Below, in pieces: positions 35,992 to 46,329 of a stretch of 64,000 nt of DNA. Every line of letters begins with the position of its first letter. The stretch's first letter is position 1. Origin of the DNA: Paenibacillus sp. EZ-K15 (GTDB lineage Bacteria; Bacillota; Bacilli; Paenibacillales; Paenibacillaceae); NCBI RefSeq assembly GCF_002573715.1, contig NZ_PDHM01000012.1, positions 63,368 to 127,367 of the forward strand, read 5' to 3'. Under the pieces are notes generated by a model. The model saw only the letters and a list, made by a program, of their open reading frames with translations, was not told where the DNA came from and ran no database searches. The position numbers and the translations under genes are program-made.

Positions 35992-38139
35992 ATGGAGAGA
36001 AGAAAAGTAAGGGTCGGGATTGATGTCGGAGGCACCTTCACGGATGCGGCCGTCATTGACAATGAGACGTACGAGGTTATTGGGAAGATGAAAATTCCGA
36101 CGACACATCATGACGAAGATGGTGTGGCGAAAGGGATTGTACAAATATTGAAGCGGATTTTGGAGAGCGAGGGCATTGCTCCGGACGATGTGACCTTTAT
36201 CGCCCACGGGACGACGCAAGCGACGAACGCCTTGCTGGAGGGGGATGTGGCCCGTGTCGGCATTATCGGCATGGGTTCCGGCCTTGACGGCATGAGCGCG
36301 CGCTCGGAGTCGAATCCCGGGGACATTGAGCTGGCGCCGGGCAAATATTTGAAGACGTACCATACGTACCTTGATTCCAAAAATTTGCGGGATGAGGATA
36401 TCGAAGCGGCGATTGACGAACTTGCGCGGCAGGGGGCGGAAGTGATCGTCGCTTCCGAGGCGTACAGCGTTGATGATCCGGCCAATGAGCTTCGTGTCGT
36501 TGAGATAGCGAGCCGCAAAGGCATGTATGCTACCGGCGGGCATGAAATTTCCCAGTTGTATGGACTCAAGACACGGACAAGAACGGCGGTCGTGAATGCA
36601 TCTCTCATTCCGAAAATGATGGAAACGGCGAATATGACAGAGAAATCCGTCAAACATGCGAATATTCAATCCCAGCTTATGATTATGCGCTGCGACGGCG
36701 GCGTTATGAGTATCGACGAGGTGCGCAAACGTCCGATATTGACGATGCTGTCGGGACTTGCCGCCGGTGTTGCCGGTGTGCTGATGTATGAAAAGGTGTC
36801 GGATGGCATCTTTTTCGAGGTCGGCGGCACAAGCGTCGATATTTCCGTCATCAAAAACGGGAAGGTCATGATCAAGAATGCCCAAGTCGGCGGCCACCGG
36901 ACTTATTTGCAGTCCTTGGATGTCCGGACGCTTGGCATTGCCGGCGGAAGCATGATTAAGGTGGCGAACGGGAACATCATCGATGTCGGCCCGCGAAGCG
37001 CCCATATTGCGGGCCAGGAATACGAGGCGTTCGCCGGGGCGGAGCAGATCGTCAATCCGAAGGTCAAGTTCGTCAGCCCGCGGGAAGGGGATCCGGCCGA
37101 ATATATTATTTTGGAGAGTGAGACCGGCAAGGAATTCTCCTACACACTGGCCGGCGCGGCCAACATTCTCGGTTATATTCCGGAGGGCGATTACGCGCGA
37201 GGGAACAAGGAAGCGGCCGTGCGGGCATGGGAAGCCCTTGCCGACCATGTAGGCCTGAGCATCGAGGAGGCCGCCAGACAGGTTATGAATATCGCGATTG
37301 ATAAGACGATGAAGACCGTCAATGAGATGATCGAAGACTATGAGCTGGATCGCTCGTTTGTGACGTTGGTCGGCGGCGGAGGCAGCGGGGCCGTGCTCGT
37401 TCCGGCGATGGCGGAACGGGAGCGGTTCCGCTTCCAGATCGCTAATAACGCGCCTTATGTATCGACCATAGGCGTCGCCCTTGCGATGGTGAAGGAGCAG
37501 CTGGAGAGAACCGTCGTGAATCCGACGGAAGAGGATATCAAGCGCATTCGGTCCGAGATCGTCGAGCGCATCGTCAAATCCGGCGCAAGTGAGGATACGG
37601 TCGAGGTAACGATCGAGATTGATAGCCAGAAAAATATTTTGCGGGCAGTCGCTACCGGCTCGACAGAGCTTCGCTCCAAAGATCTGGGTCAGCAAGCGCT
37701 GTCGGTCGAGGAGATGGCCGCCATAGCCGCTAGCTCAGTCGATCAACCGGCGGCCAGCATGAAGCTGGCGTCCCAGTGCGGCCGGTGGAGCCTATTCGCC
37801 TGCGAGGAGACGAAGAAATCATTTTTCGGACTGATCAAGAAGAAAACGACCTATGTGAGCGTGCTCGATCGGGAAGGCGTCGTCCGGTTCAAGAAGGGGA
37901 ACGTCCACTTCGCGAAGCTGACCAAGGCTCAGTTCGGGGACCGATTACAAGATTTTTTGGATGACAATACGATCTATTCCGATGCAAACGCGACGATCCC
38001 GAAGGTATTCGTCTTTTATCGGGAGAAGATGCTTGATTTGACCGGAATGCAGACGAAGGAGCAGTTGATGTCGATTCTCGAGATCGAGACGGAGATGCTG
38101 ACACAGGAAGAAGAATTGATCGTCGTTGTTTATCAGTAA
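35992..38139 (+). CDS. Hydantoinase/oxoprolinase family protein (HyuA-like), without HyuB partner
   Basis: A 715-residue ATP-dependent amidohydrolase-type protein. The N-terminal hydantoinase domain begins VRVGIDVGGTFTDAAVID, continues with FIAHGTTQATNALLEG (about 80-95), DGGVMS, FEVGGTSVDIS (ASKHA phosphate loop) and TLGIAGGSMI, and closes with VGGGGSGAVLVPAMAER near 460. HyuA proteins normally pair with HyuB; none is here. The last about 130 residues (from CGRWSLFACEETKK) do not match any HyuA motif I know. Start ATG 35992 after CAGGAGGAG. The gene lies 61 bases after the transporter and 12 before the zincin. Confidence 0.85.
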   Translation: MERRKVRVGIDVGGTFTDAAVIDNETYEVIGKMKIPTTHHDEDGVAKGIVQILKRILESEGIAPDDVTFIAHGTTQATNALLEGDVARVGIIGMGSGLDGMSARSESNPGDIELAPGKYLKTYHTYLDSKNLRDEDIEAAIDELARQGAEVIVASEAYSVDDPANELRVVEIASRKGMYATGGHEISQLYGLKTRTRTAVVNASLIPKMMETANMTEKSVKHANIQSQLMIMRCDGGVMSIDEVRKRPILTMLSGLAAGVAGVLMYEKVSDGIFFEVGGTSVDISVIKNGKVMIKNAQVGGHRTYLQSLDVRTLGIAGGSMIKVANGNIIDVGPRSAHIAGQEYEAFAGAEQIVNPKVKFVSPREGDPAEYIILESETGKEFSYTLAGAANILGYIPEGDYARGNKEAAVRAWEALADHVGLSIEEAARQVMNIAIDKTMKTVNEMIEDYELDRSFVTLVGGGGSGAVLVPAMAERERFRFQIANNAPYVSTIGVALAMVKEQLERTVVNPTEEDIKRIRSEIVERIVKSGASEDTVEVTIEIDSQKNILRAVATGSTELRSKDLGQQALSVEEMAAIAASSVDQPAASMKLASQCGRWSLFACEETKKSFFGLIKKKTTYVSVLDREGVVRFKKGNVHFAKLTKAQFGDRLQDFLDDNTIYSDANATIPKVFVFYREKMLDLTGMQTKEQLMSILEIETEMLTQEEELIVVVYQ

Positions 38140-38151
38140 GGAGGGGAAGGT

Positions 38152-38847
38152 ATGCCGGAGCCGGACGAGGTTATCCGCCGATTGATGGAAGAGGAAGGGG
38201 CTGATGAGTTGCTGGCGTGCGCGGAGCTGGAGCAGGACCCTCTTTTCCACAAAATACCGAAGGATCGAATAGCTTACTATGTAAGCATGTCACTTAAACG
38301 GGGCAGAGAGACGGCGGCTGCCTACAAGAACAAAGGCAAGTCCATCCGGGAGCTGTGTCAGATGGAAGGCTTACAGTATCAAGTGACGAATCGGTCCGGC
38401 ACTTTCCACAACGTCAGCTTCCGCGCGCAGATTGATTTCGCGAAGAGCCCGCCGGCGATTATCATCTATGCCTCGTCGCTCCGCGATATGCGGCAGGCGT
38501 ACCGGACGGTGATGGGGAATGGATGCGAGGAGCGGGAACAGGAGCTGGAGCGGCTGATCGACCTTCATTTAGCGCATGAGTTTTTTCATTATACGGAATA
38601 CCGGGCGGGGCAGTTCACGAATGAGACGCTGGAGCCGATTGATATGTTCAAGCTGGGAAGCTGGTATACGAAAAGGTCAAGCATCGTGAAATGTAGTGAA
38701 ATCGCGGCGCATGCATTCTGCAAAACGATACTGGGCCTGCCCTGCTTGCCGAATGTGCTCGATTACGCGTTTCTTGTAGAGACGAGGGCGATGGATGCAG
38801 GTGAGCTTAGCCGGCGGGTGGAATATTGGAAGATGATGTTGGCCTGA
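38152..38847 (+). CDS. ImmA/IrrE-like zinc metallopeptidase (putative)
   Basis: A 231-residue soluble protein of uncertain role. It carries a zincin motif HEFFH at 142-146 and, 37 residues later, E-x-x-A-x-x-F (Glu183, EIAAHAFCKTILGLP), matching the HExxH plus E-x-x-A-x-x-F pattern of the ImmA/IrrE (M78) family. The preceding IRELCQMEGLQYQV and IIIYASSLRDMRQAY fit the strand-helix pattern of that fold. ImmA/IrrE enzymes cleave regulators and are usually next to phage or stress repressors; here it follows hyuA by 12 bases with TAAGGAGGGG and precedes an RpiR regulator. It may cleave a cluster protein, or the role may be unrelated. Confidence 0.7.
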   Translation: MPEPDEVIRRLMEEEGADELLACAELEQDPLFHKIPKDRIAYYVSMSLKRGRETAAAYKNKGKSIRELCQMEGLQYQVTNRSGTFHNVSFRAQIDFAKSPPAIIIYASSLRDMRQAYRTVMGNGCEEREQELERLIDLHLAHEFFHYTEYRAGQFTNETLEPIDMFKLGSWYTKRSSIVKCSEIAAHAFCKTILGLPCLPNVLDYAFLVETRAMDAGELSRRVEYWKMMLA

Positions 38848-38870
38848 TTTTATCATTACTTCCCTTGATA

Positions 38871-38879
38871 TGATATAAT
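38871..38879 (+). promoter_or_regulatory. Extended -10 promoter of the RpiR gene
   Basis: TGATATAAT (TG plus a perfect TATAAT) 62 bases before the RpiR start, so the regulator can be made independently of the upstream cluster. Confidence 0.55.
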
Positions 38880-38941
38880 GGGGTGTACTGGCGAAGTTAC
38901 CGGATTCGCATTTTTCCCATTGGCAGTCAGGAGGAGGTACC

Positions 38942-39802
38942 ATGTCTTCACAGGTTCCGGCGGTTATCGCAAAAATTGTATCGCAAACTCAAAAACTAAC
39001 ATACGGTGAAAATCAGATCGCCAATTTTGTTATACACAATCCGGAATTCATCACCCGTAACACCATTACGGCTATCGCGAATGAAATCGGTGTGTCCGAG
39101 ACAAGCATCAACCGTTTTTGCAAAAAGGTGGGCTTCAAAGGGTTCAACGATTTTAAAATCGCGTTCGCCCAAGATGCGTTTTACCGGGATATGCAGGCCA
39201 AGAAGAAAGAGAGACGCGAGATTAACGTCATTGATGCGCTGGCTCTCGACTATAACGAACTGATCGTTAACACTTCGGCGCTCATTACGGAAGATCAGCT
39301 TCATCAAGTGGTCAAGCTGCTGAAGGGCGCGCGCCGAATCCTCCTCATCGGCTTGTTCGATTCGTTCCTCGCGGCCATGGCATTGAAGAACCGGCTCGCG
39401 ATTATCGGCGTTCATGCTGATGCAATCAATGACAGCAGGGAAATGAAAATCGCGGCCTCCCAATGCGGTCCCGAGGATGTCGTAATTGCCTTCTCCCGTT
39501 CGGGTTCGACCCGGGAGATTATCGATGCCGTCAACATCGCGCAGGTCAATCAGGCCAAGACCGTGGCAGTCACCTGTTATGACTCATCGGCGATTACAGA
39601 AAATGCGGTGGTCGATATTATTGCGCCAGATAAAATCTCGGTCAATAACAGCGCTTTTATGTCCAACCATATCACGTTTCTGTTTGTCGTCGATCTCATT
39701 ATGAGCGTTTTCATTTCATCGGATAAGCAGTATTTGAAGAAAAAGCTGGACAGCGAAGGAATATTGGCAAGCGATCAATCGATAACGAATTATTTTCTGT
39801 GA
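38942..39802 (+). CDS. RpiR-family transcriptional regulator (HTH plus SIS)
   Basis: A 286-residue regulator: N-terminal HTH_6 (about 1-75; IANFVIHNPEFITRNTI, VSETSINRFCKKVGFKGF) and C-terminal SIS domain (about 120-250; RILLIGLFDSFLAAM, VVIAFSRSGSTREIID), which usually binds a phosphosugar or similar ligand. GGAGGAGG precedes ATG 38942. It follows the FAD-oxidoreductase/HyuA cluster on the same strand and is its likely regulator, though an extended -10 gives it an own promoter. Followed by two terminators. Confidence 0.92.
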   Translation: MSSQVPAVIAKIVSQTQKLTYGENQIANFVIHNPEFITRNTITAIANEIGVSETSINRFCKKVGFKGFNDFKIAFAQDAFYRDMQAKKKERREINVIDALALDYNELIVNTSALITEDQLHQVVKLLKGARRILLIGLFDSFLAAMALKNRLAIIGVHADAINDSREMKIAASQCGPEDVVIAFSRSGSTREIIDAVNIAQVNQAKTVAVTCYDSSAITENAVVDIIAPDKISVNNSAFMSNHITFLFVVDLIMSVFISSDKQYLKKKLDSEGILASDQSITNYFL

Positions 39803-39812
39803 TTGTAGAAAC

Positions 39813-39854
39813 AAAACGCTCTTGTCGCGCAAATGCGCGGCGGGGGCGTTTTTT
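39813..39854 (+). terminator. Terminator after the RpiR gene
   Basis: An 18-pair stem (39813-39830 with 39835-39852 region) starting AAAACGC and ending GCGTTTT, perfect if G-U pairs are counted, with an AAAT loop and T run. Confidence 0.85.
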
Positions 39855-39968
39855 AATGCAGCTTATGACTTGTTGTTTTGGCGGTTATGGGAAATGGGGA
39901 GAGCGAGTAGATATTCGATATTCTTATCGTTCAAGCCCGCGCCTGCTTTCAGCATGTCCGCACAAACA

Positions 39969-40002
39969 AGCAGGAGCAGGGTGTCCCTGCTCCTGCTGTT
40001 TT
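39969..40002 (+). terminator. Second terminator-like hairpin
   Basis: Perfect 13-bp stem AGCAGGAGCAGGG (39969-39981) / CCCTGCTCCTGCT (39985-39997) with a three-base loop, then GTTTT. It lies between the RpiR gene and the convergent ArsR-fold regulator, 115 bases after the first terminator. Confidence 0.7.
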
Positions 40003-40085
40003 CCATACTTTAGTGGATAAACGTATCGAACCCATGCAGATGTTAACCTACTATAGTGATTCTTGTTCACCCTTCATTCGACTCT

Positions 40086-41003
40086 CTAGCCTTCCTTCAC
40101 ATCATACAGTACGCGAGCCAACAGGTCCTGGCTGTAGTTGCCGAAATGCTTGCCGTAAATGGTTAAGCCGCGTTTATTAACAGATTGTTCGTTAACGGCG
40201 ATCTTGAAGGTGAGCTCGCTTTTGTAATCAAGCTGAATCTGGTCCAGACCAACATCCGAGATGCGGCATCCATCGATAAAGCTACCTTCCTTATTAATTC
40301 GGATTAGCTTCAGCATGCCGTATTGGTTCAAATGAGGCGGCCACCATTCGGGGTTGAAAGTACCGCGTTTGTCCCCGAAATCCCCCGGACTTGTCCAGCT
40401 GCCAATCTCGATCCCGTTTACGTAAAAGAAAATGTCCGATGGATAATTGTCGCAATATCCCGGCGCCTCGGAGCCAAGCTCTAACGAGAATTGAATCTCG
40501 CGGAACGATTGATTGGACTTCAAATAATTCGGAATACGGTATTCCAGGAATCCTTCGGTAAGCCAGATGATCTCCGAGTTGATCCGCTCCGGATCGGCGA
40601 AATAGCGCGGATCGTCAAAATCTCCGATGATGCTGTCCTTGGTCGCAAGCCCGCAGGTCGGGGTGGCCTGGTAATCGCTGTAATGGCCAACCTGAATCTC
40701 CACCTCGTACAAGTTATCCATATCCTTGCTGCGAAGATCAACCATCAGGGTGTCTTTATTCAGGTAACAGATCTTCTGAATACCGTGTTTACCACCCGTG
40801 GTATTAATTTCGATCAGGCCACTATCTTCCAATTTCTTGATATGCATGGTAATAGCGCCATTGCTGAGGTTCAGCCTGTTCGCGAGATCGTTTAAGTTTA
40901 GACTTTGGTTCTTGGCTAGCAGCTCCAGAATTTGAATGCGAATTTCCGAGCTGAGCGCTTTAAAGATATCAAGCCCGCTCATTAAATCTTTAATGTAGAT
41001 CAT
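40086..41003 (-). CDS. ArsR-fold winged-helix regulator with long C-terminal domain
   Basis: A 305-residue protein. Residues about 1-75 form a winged helix of ArsR type (LDIFKALSSEIRIQILELLA, LNLSNGAITMHIKKLEDSG). The remaining about 220 residues are a beta-rich domain with no motif I can name with certainty (EIWLTEGFLEYRIPNYLKSN-like, IQFSLELGSEAPGYCDN, FYVNGIEIGSW), which looks like a carbohydrate- or ligand-binding jelly roll. It is divergent from abfA and the ABC importer, so it probably controls arabino-oligosaccharide use. ATG 41003 has only a distant GAAGAAGG upstream. Confidence 0.8.
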   Translation of the reverse strand: MIYIKDLMSGLDIFKALSSEIRIQILELLAKNQSLNLNDLANRLNLSNGAITMHIKKLEDSGLIEINTTGGKHGIQKICYLNKDTLMVDLRSKDMDNLYEVEIQVGHYSDYQATPTCGLATKDSIIGDFDDPRYFADPERINSEIIWLTEGFLEYRIPNYLKSNQSFREIQFSLELGSEAPGYCDNYPSDIFFYVNGIEIGSWTSPGDFGDKRGTFNPEWWPPHLNQYGMLKLIRINKEGSFIDGCRISDVGLDQIQLDYKSELTFKIAVNEQSVNKRGLTIYGKHFGNYSQDLLARVLYDVKEG

Positions 41004-41170
41004 CTTATCTCAAACCTTCTTCCGATTAAAGGATTTATATAACCATGGTAATAGGTACAGAGGGGTAAAAAGGTTTATTTTAAACAATTATAAATCAATA
41101 TGTGCGTTAAATAAAGATGTGATCTAATTCTTCAAAAATTTCATTAGAAAACCAAGAATTCCAATACTCA

Positions 41171-41380
41171 AAATCATTTTATTTCAAGTTATTATAAAAA
41201 CAATAATTCAAAATACAAGAGAAATCAGTGTTTCACACCGTCATTTAGCTGACTTTTAGAAAATTAATTCATTTATTTCTAATTTATATAAATCATTTTA
41301 TGTTTGTGTATTTACAGCGAACCTCTCATATGATATTTTATATTTGAAAACGAATTCATTCAGTATTATTTGAAATGATT
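41171..41380. promoter_or_regulatory. AT-rich regulatory region between the ArsR-fold regulator and abfA
   Basis: The 406-base gap is strikingly AT-rich. AAATCATTTTAT occurs at 41171-41182 and 41290-41301, and the inverted core AAATGATT at 41373-41380. An abfA promoter is likely at TTTACA (41311-41316), 17 bases, TATTTT (41334-41339, with TGA before it). The repeats flank this promoter and may be operators for the divergent regulator. Confidence 0.45.
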
Positions 41381-41385
41381 CATAA

Positions 41386-42924
<1,539 letters not shown>

Positions 42925-42996
42925 GAAAAAGCAGCGGGCAGTTCTCACCAGGGGCTGCCCCATCTCCCAAACAGTCATATCAAATTACACACATTA

Positions 42997-43010
42997 TGAA
43001 AGCGCTTTAT
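42997..43010 (+). promoter_or_regulatory. cre (CcpA) site before the arabino-oligosaccharide importer
   Basis: TGAAAGCGCTTTAT contains the palindromic cre core GAAAGCGCTTT; 12 of 14 positions fit the consensus. It is 76 bases before the binding-protein start. Confidence 0.55.
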
Positions 43011-43085
43011 TTCTGGATGGTAGCAGAAGTACCGATTATTGAAGTGTAGGTTTGTATGAACGAAAATTAAGGGAGGTCCAGTAAG

Positions 43086-44414
43086 ATGATGAAAAAATGG
43101 GTGATTGTATTCACGGTATTATGTATGACATTGTTCTTGTGGGGATGCGGTAAATCGAACAATGCCGGCGGCGAAACCTCGGTTCTGGATGGAGGGGCAG
43201 GGGAAAGCGCCACAGAGCTGTCTTATTGGACGTTTGTTGAGCTGCACGGACAGCATTTTGAGAAAATGCTGGGCAAGTGGAATGCCGAGAATCCCGAACG
43301 CCAGATTAAACTGAACGTGACGGTCATGCCGTATGACGACATGCATAACAAATTATCCATTGCGGTTCAATCGGGGACTGGGGCACCCGACATTGTGGAT
43401 ATCGAGCTTGGGAAGTTTCCGGATTTTCTGTCCGGCACGCCGCAGCTGGAACCGCTCAATGATGTCATTGATCCATACCGGGACACCATCGTTAAATCCC
43501 GAATTGACCTATACAGCAAGGAAGATACGAATTACGGCATCCCGACCCATGTTGGCGCGTCCGTTGCCTTCTATAATACCGAGATTTTGGAGGAGGCTGG
43601 GGTTAACTATCAGGATATCGTAACTTGGGAGGATTTTAAGCAGGCAGGTATCCAGGTGTATGAAAAAACAGGCAAGTACATGGGAACAGCCGATACAAGC
43701 GCAGCCTGGCAAGCTTCCATGCTATTGGCGCAGCAAGACGCGGATCTGACGGACGATTCCGGCAATCCGATCGTGAACTCGGAAGCGATGGTGAAAGCCA
43801 TGACGCTCCTCAAGGACCTGCAGGATAACAATGTCATAGCAACCATTGCCGGCGGCCAGCCGGATACCGAAGAAGCATATGGAGAGTTTAATGCAGGAAA
43901 TTACGCTACGGCCTTCATGCCGCTGTGGCAAATGTCCAGATACACCAACTACATGTCCGACTTGTCCGGGAAAATAGCCATCGCGCCGATACCGGTCATT
44001 GAAGAAGGAATGCCAAGATCGGTTGGCGGCGGCGGCACCGGCACGGTTGTTACCAAGACGGCAAAAGACGTACAACTGGCGAAAGACTTTCTGGCATTCG
44101 CCAAGCTGTCCCTGGATGCTAATAAAGAGATTTGGAACACGCTTGGATTCGATCCGGTCAATATGGACGTTTGGGATATGAAAGATGTTACGCACAATGC
44201 CGAGAATCAGTTCGTCAAATATTTTGTTAATAACCCGTTTGATGTCTTGAATGAGATCCGGGATGAAATCCGGTTAATCAAATCGACCTCCGCATCGCCT
44301 ACCATCAACAACGTCCTGTGTACAACAACCTTCAATGAGATTTTCGAGGATGGCAAAGACATTACTGAAGCTTTGAACGATGCCCAGAAACAAATCGAAC
44401 AGGAATTGAAATGA
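43086..44414 (+). CDS. Sugar ABC transporter substrate-binding lipoprotein (AraN-like)
   Basis: A 442-residue family 1 extracellular solute-binding lipoprotein. The signal peptide (WVIVFTVLCMTLFLWG) ends at lipobox Cys in LFLWGCGKS. The mature protein has ELSYWTFVELHGQHFEKM and GTGAPDIVDIELGKFPDFL, typical for sugar binding. Together with the two permeases and upstream abfA it most likely binds arabino-oligosaccharides, as AraN does. GGGAGGT is eight bases before ATG 43086. No ATPase gene follows, so a shared MsmX-type ATPase is presumably used. Confidence 0.93.
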   Translation: MMKKWVIVFTVLCMTLFLWGCGKSNNAGGETSVLDGGAGESATELSYWTFVELHGQHFEKMLGKWNAENPERQIKLNVTVMPYDDMHNKLSIAVQSGTGAPDIVDIELGKFPDFLSGTPQLEPLNDVIDPYRDTIVKSRIDLYSKEDTNYGIPTHVGASVAFYNTEILEEAGVNYQDIVTWEDFKQAGIQVYEKTGKYMGTADTSAAWQASMLLAQQDADLTDDSGNPIVNSEAMVKAMTLLKDLQDNNVIATIAGGQPDTEEAYGEFNAGNYATAFMPLWQMSRYTNYMSDLSGKIAIAPIPVIEEGMPRSVGGGGTGTVVTKTAKDVQLAKDFLAFAKLSLDANKEIWNTLGFDPVNMDVWDMKDVTHNAENQFVKYFVNNPFDVLNEIRDEIRLIKSTSASPTINNVLCTTTFNEIFEDGKDITEALNDAQKQIEQELK

Positions 44415-44440
44415 CACTCGCTCACGGGGTCCCAAAACAT

Positions 44441-44474
44441 AGAGCTGCTCATGGAATCGTTAATGGGCGGCTCT
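44441..44474 (+). other. Intercistronic hairpin between binding protein and permease genes
   Basis: AGAGCTGC (44441-44448) / GCGGCTCT (44467-44474), one G-U pair, no T run. Such hairpins after binding-protein genes often protect the upstream mRNA and lower permease expression. Confidence 0.5.
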
Positions 44475-44492
44475 CATTAAAGGAGTAGAATC

Positions 44493-45386
44493 ATGATTAA
44501 AAAATTTCTGTACTCGCAAAAGGTTGCTCCTTATGTGTTTGTCCTGCCGTTTATTCTGGTGTTCCTTATATTCTGGGTGCTGCCGCTGGGCAGCTCATTT
44601 GGCATGAGCTTTCAGAAGACGCAGCTGGGGCAGGAAGCGGATTGGATCGGTTTGGCTAATTACGGAAAGCTGATGGGGGATGGCGTCTTTCTGAAGGCGG
44701 TCACGAACAGCGCGATATACATGATCCTGACGCTCCTTATCCTGATTCCGTTTCCGATGCTGTTCGCGGTATTGATTAACAATAAGTTCATGTGGGGAAG
44801 AGAATTTTTTAAGTCATCCTTTTTCTTCCCGGCATTGACGTCGGTTGTTGTCGCAGGTACCATTTTCAGGCTCATGTTCGGCGAGATGGAAGGGTCGCTC
44901 ATTAACAGTTTACTGGGGTGGTTCGGGATCGACCCGGTGAAGTTTCTGAAGGGACAGGTTACCGGGTTTATTGCTCTGGTGGCGCTTGCCACATGGCGGT
45001 GGACGGGCGTCAATATGCTCTATTTTTTATCGGGGCTCAAAAACATCCCGGGTGAATATTATGAGGCGGCATCCATCGACGGGGCCTCGGCCTTTCAGAA
45101 GTTTACCAAAATCACGATGCCTTTGTTAAAGCCAACCACGATATATGTGTTAACGATCAGCATTTATGCGGGGCTTGCCATGTTTATTGAGAGCATGATG
45201 CTCTGGAACGGCAACAACTCCCCCAAAAACATCGGCCTCACGATTGTCGGTTATCTGTACCGTCAAGGCATTGAGAAGAACAATCTAGGTTATGCGGCCG
45301 CTGTAGGGATTGTGCTGCTGGCGATCACCATGATCATTAACCTGACGCAGCTGACGCTCTCCGGCATGTTCAAGAAGGAGGATTGA
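44493..45386 (+). CDS. Sugar ABC transporter permease (AraP-like)
   Basis: A 297-residue inner-membrane permease with six predicted helices (first at about 12-34, APYVFVLPFILVFLIFWVLP). The EAA loop that contacts the ATPase is visible as EYYEAASIDGASAFQKFTKI (about 187-206). It belongs to the MalF/UgpA group and starts 78 bases after the binding protein with AAAGGAG before the ATG. The next permease begins three bases after its stop codon. Confidence 0.94.
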   Translation: MIKKFLYSQKVAPYVFVLPFILVFLIFWVLPLGSSFGMSFQKTQLGQEADWIGLANYGKLMGDGVFLKAVTNSAIYMILTLLILIPFPMLFAVLINNKFMWGREFFKSSFFFPALTSVVVAGTIFRLMFGEMEGSLINSLLGWFGIDPVKFLKGQVTGFIALVALATWRWTGVNMLYFLSGLKNIPGEYYEAASIDGASAFQKFTKITMPLLKPTTIYVLTISIYAGLAMFIESMMLWNGNNSPKNIGLTIVGYLYRQGIEKNNLGYAAAVGIVLLAITMIINLTQLTLSGMFKKED

Positions 45387-45388
45387 GA

Positions 45389-46222
45389 ATGAGAAGAGAA
45401 ACGCTGATCAAAATAATCCTCTTCATTTTGTTCTCCATACTGTGCTTTCTGATCCTGGTTCCTTTTTATGCCGTCACCATTGCTTCATTTAAACCTGGCG
45501 AGGATTTGATCCGGTATGGGCTGAATTTGAAATTTGACCTGTCGGTGATGAGCCTGGACAATTTCACTTACCTGTTTACGGGCGATCATTCTTATTTTAT
45601 GTGGTTTTTTAACTCCTTGCTCCTTACGGTGGTGCAGGTTACATTAACCCTGCTGGTCAGCGCAACGGTTGCCTATGGGTTTGCAGCCTATGATTTCATC
45701 GGCAAAAATTTCTTGTTCATCTGCGTGCTTCTGATTATGATGGTTCCTTTTGAAATTCTTCTTCTTCCGTTATACTCCCTGACGTATAACCTTGGCCTTA
45801 TGAATTCGTACTCGGCGATTGTGCTGCCGGGGATCGCAAGCGCGGCTACGATCTTTTTCTTCAGGCAGTATTTAAGAGGGGTTCCAAAAGAAATGATTGC
45901 GGCAGGGCGGGTGGACGGCGCGACGGAATACGGAATCTATGTGCGGCTGATCTTGCCTGTGATGAAGCCATCCTTCGCTGCCATGGCGATCCTGAACGGC
46001 ATGAACAGCTGGAACAACTTTCTGTGGCCGTTCATGGTGCTCAGTGACGATAGCAAGTATACCCTTCCGATCGGATTAAAGACGCTCTTGACCCCTTACG
46101 GGAACAATTATGATTTATTGATTGTCGGCTCCTTCTTCTCGATCATTCCGATCTTTATTTTGTTCATGGCCTTCCAGAAGTATTTTATCGACGGGATGAC
46201 GGCGGGGGCGGTGAAAGGATGA
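45389..46222 (+). CDS. Sugar ABC transporter permease (AraQ-like)
   Basis: A 277-residue MalG/UgpE-type permease with six helices, opening IKIILFILFSILCFLILVPF. The EAA-type loop is GVPKEMIAAGRVDGATEYGI and the protein ends MTAGAVKG as usual for the family. The start ATG 45389 is five bases after AAGGAGGAT that itself lies at the end of the previous gene, so translation is coupled. It completes the importer; no nucleotide-binding subunit follows. Confidence 0.94.
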   Translation: MRRETLIKIILFILFSILCFLILVPFYAVTIASFKPGEDLIRYGLNLKFDLSVMSLDNFTYLFTGDHSYFMWFFNSLLLTVVQVTLTLLVSATVAYGFAAYDFIGKNFLFICVLLIMMVPFEILLLPLYSLTYNLGLMNSYSAIVLPGIASAATIFFFRQYLRGVPKEMIAAGRVDGATEYGIYVRLILPVMKPSFAAMAILNGMNSWNNFLWPFMVLSDDSKYTLPIGLKTLLTPYGNNYDLLIVGSFFSIIPIFILFMAFQKYFIDGMTAGAVKG

Positions 46223-46329
46223 TCACTCGATAGGAAGGGCCTGGCCTTGCATGCGGCATCTCAAATCCTTTATGATACAAGGAAACCTGCGTGTTTCATG
46301 TTTGATTTGATGAATGAGGTGACCGTATC

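Noticed and set aside
35917..37695. 592-codon open frame on the minus strand opposite the HyuA-like gene
   Set aside because: It is antisense to clear hydantoinase motifs, has no recognisable domain and reflects third-position GC bias.
42936..42960. Hairpin GGGCAG / CTGCCC after abfA as terminator
   Set aside because: Stem of only six pairs and no T run; kept out of the list as a terminator.
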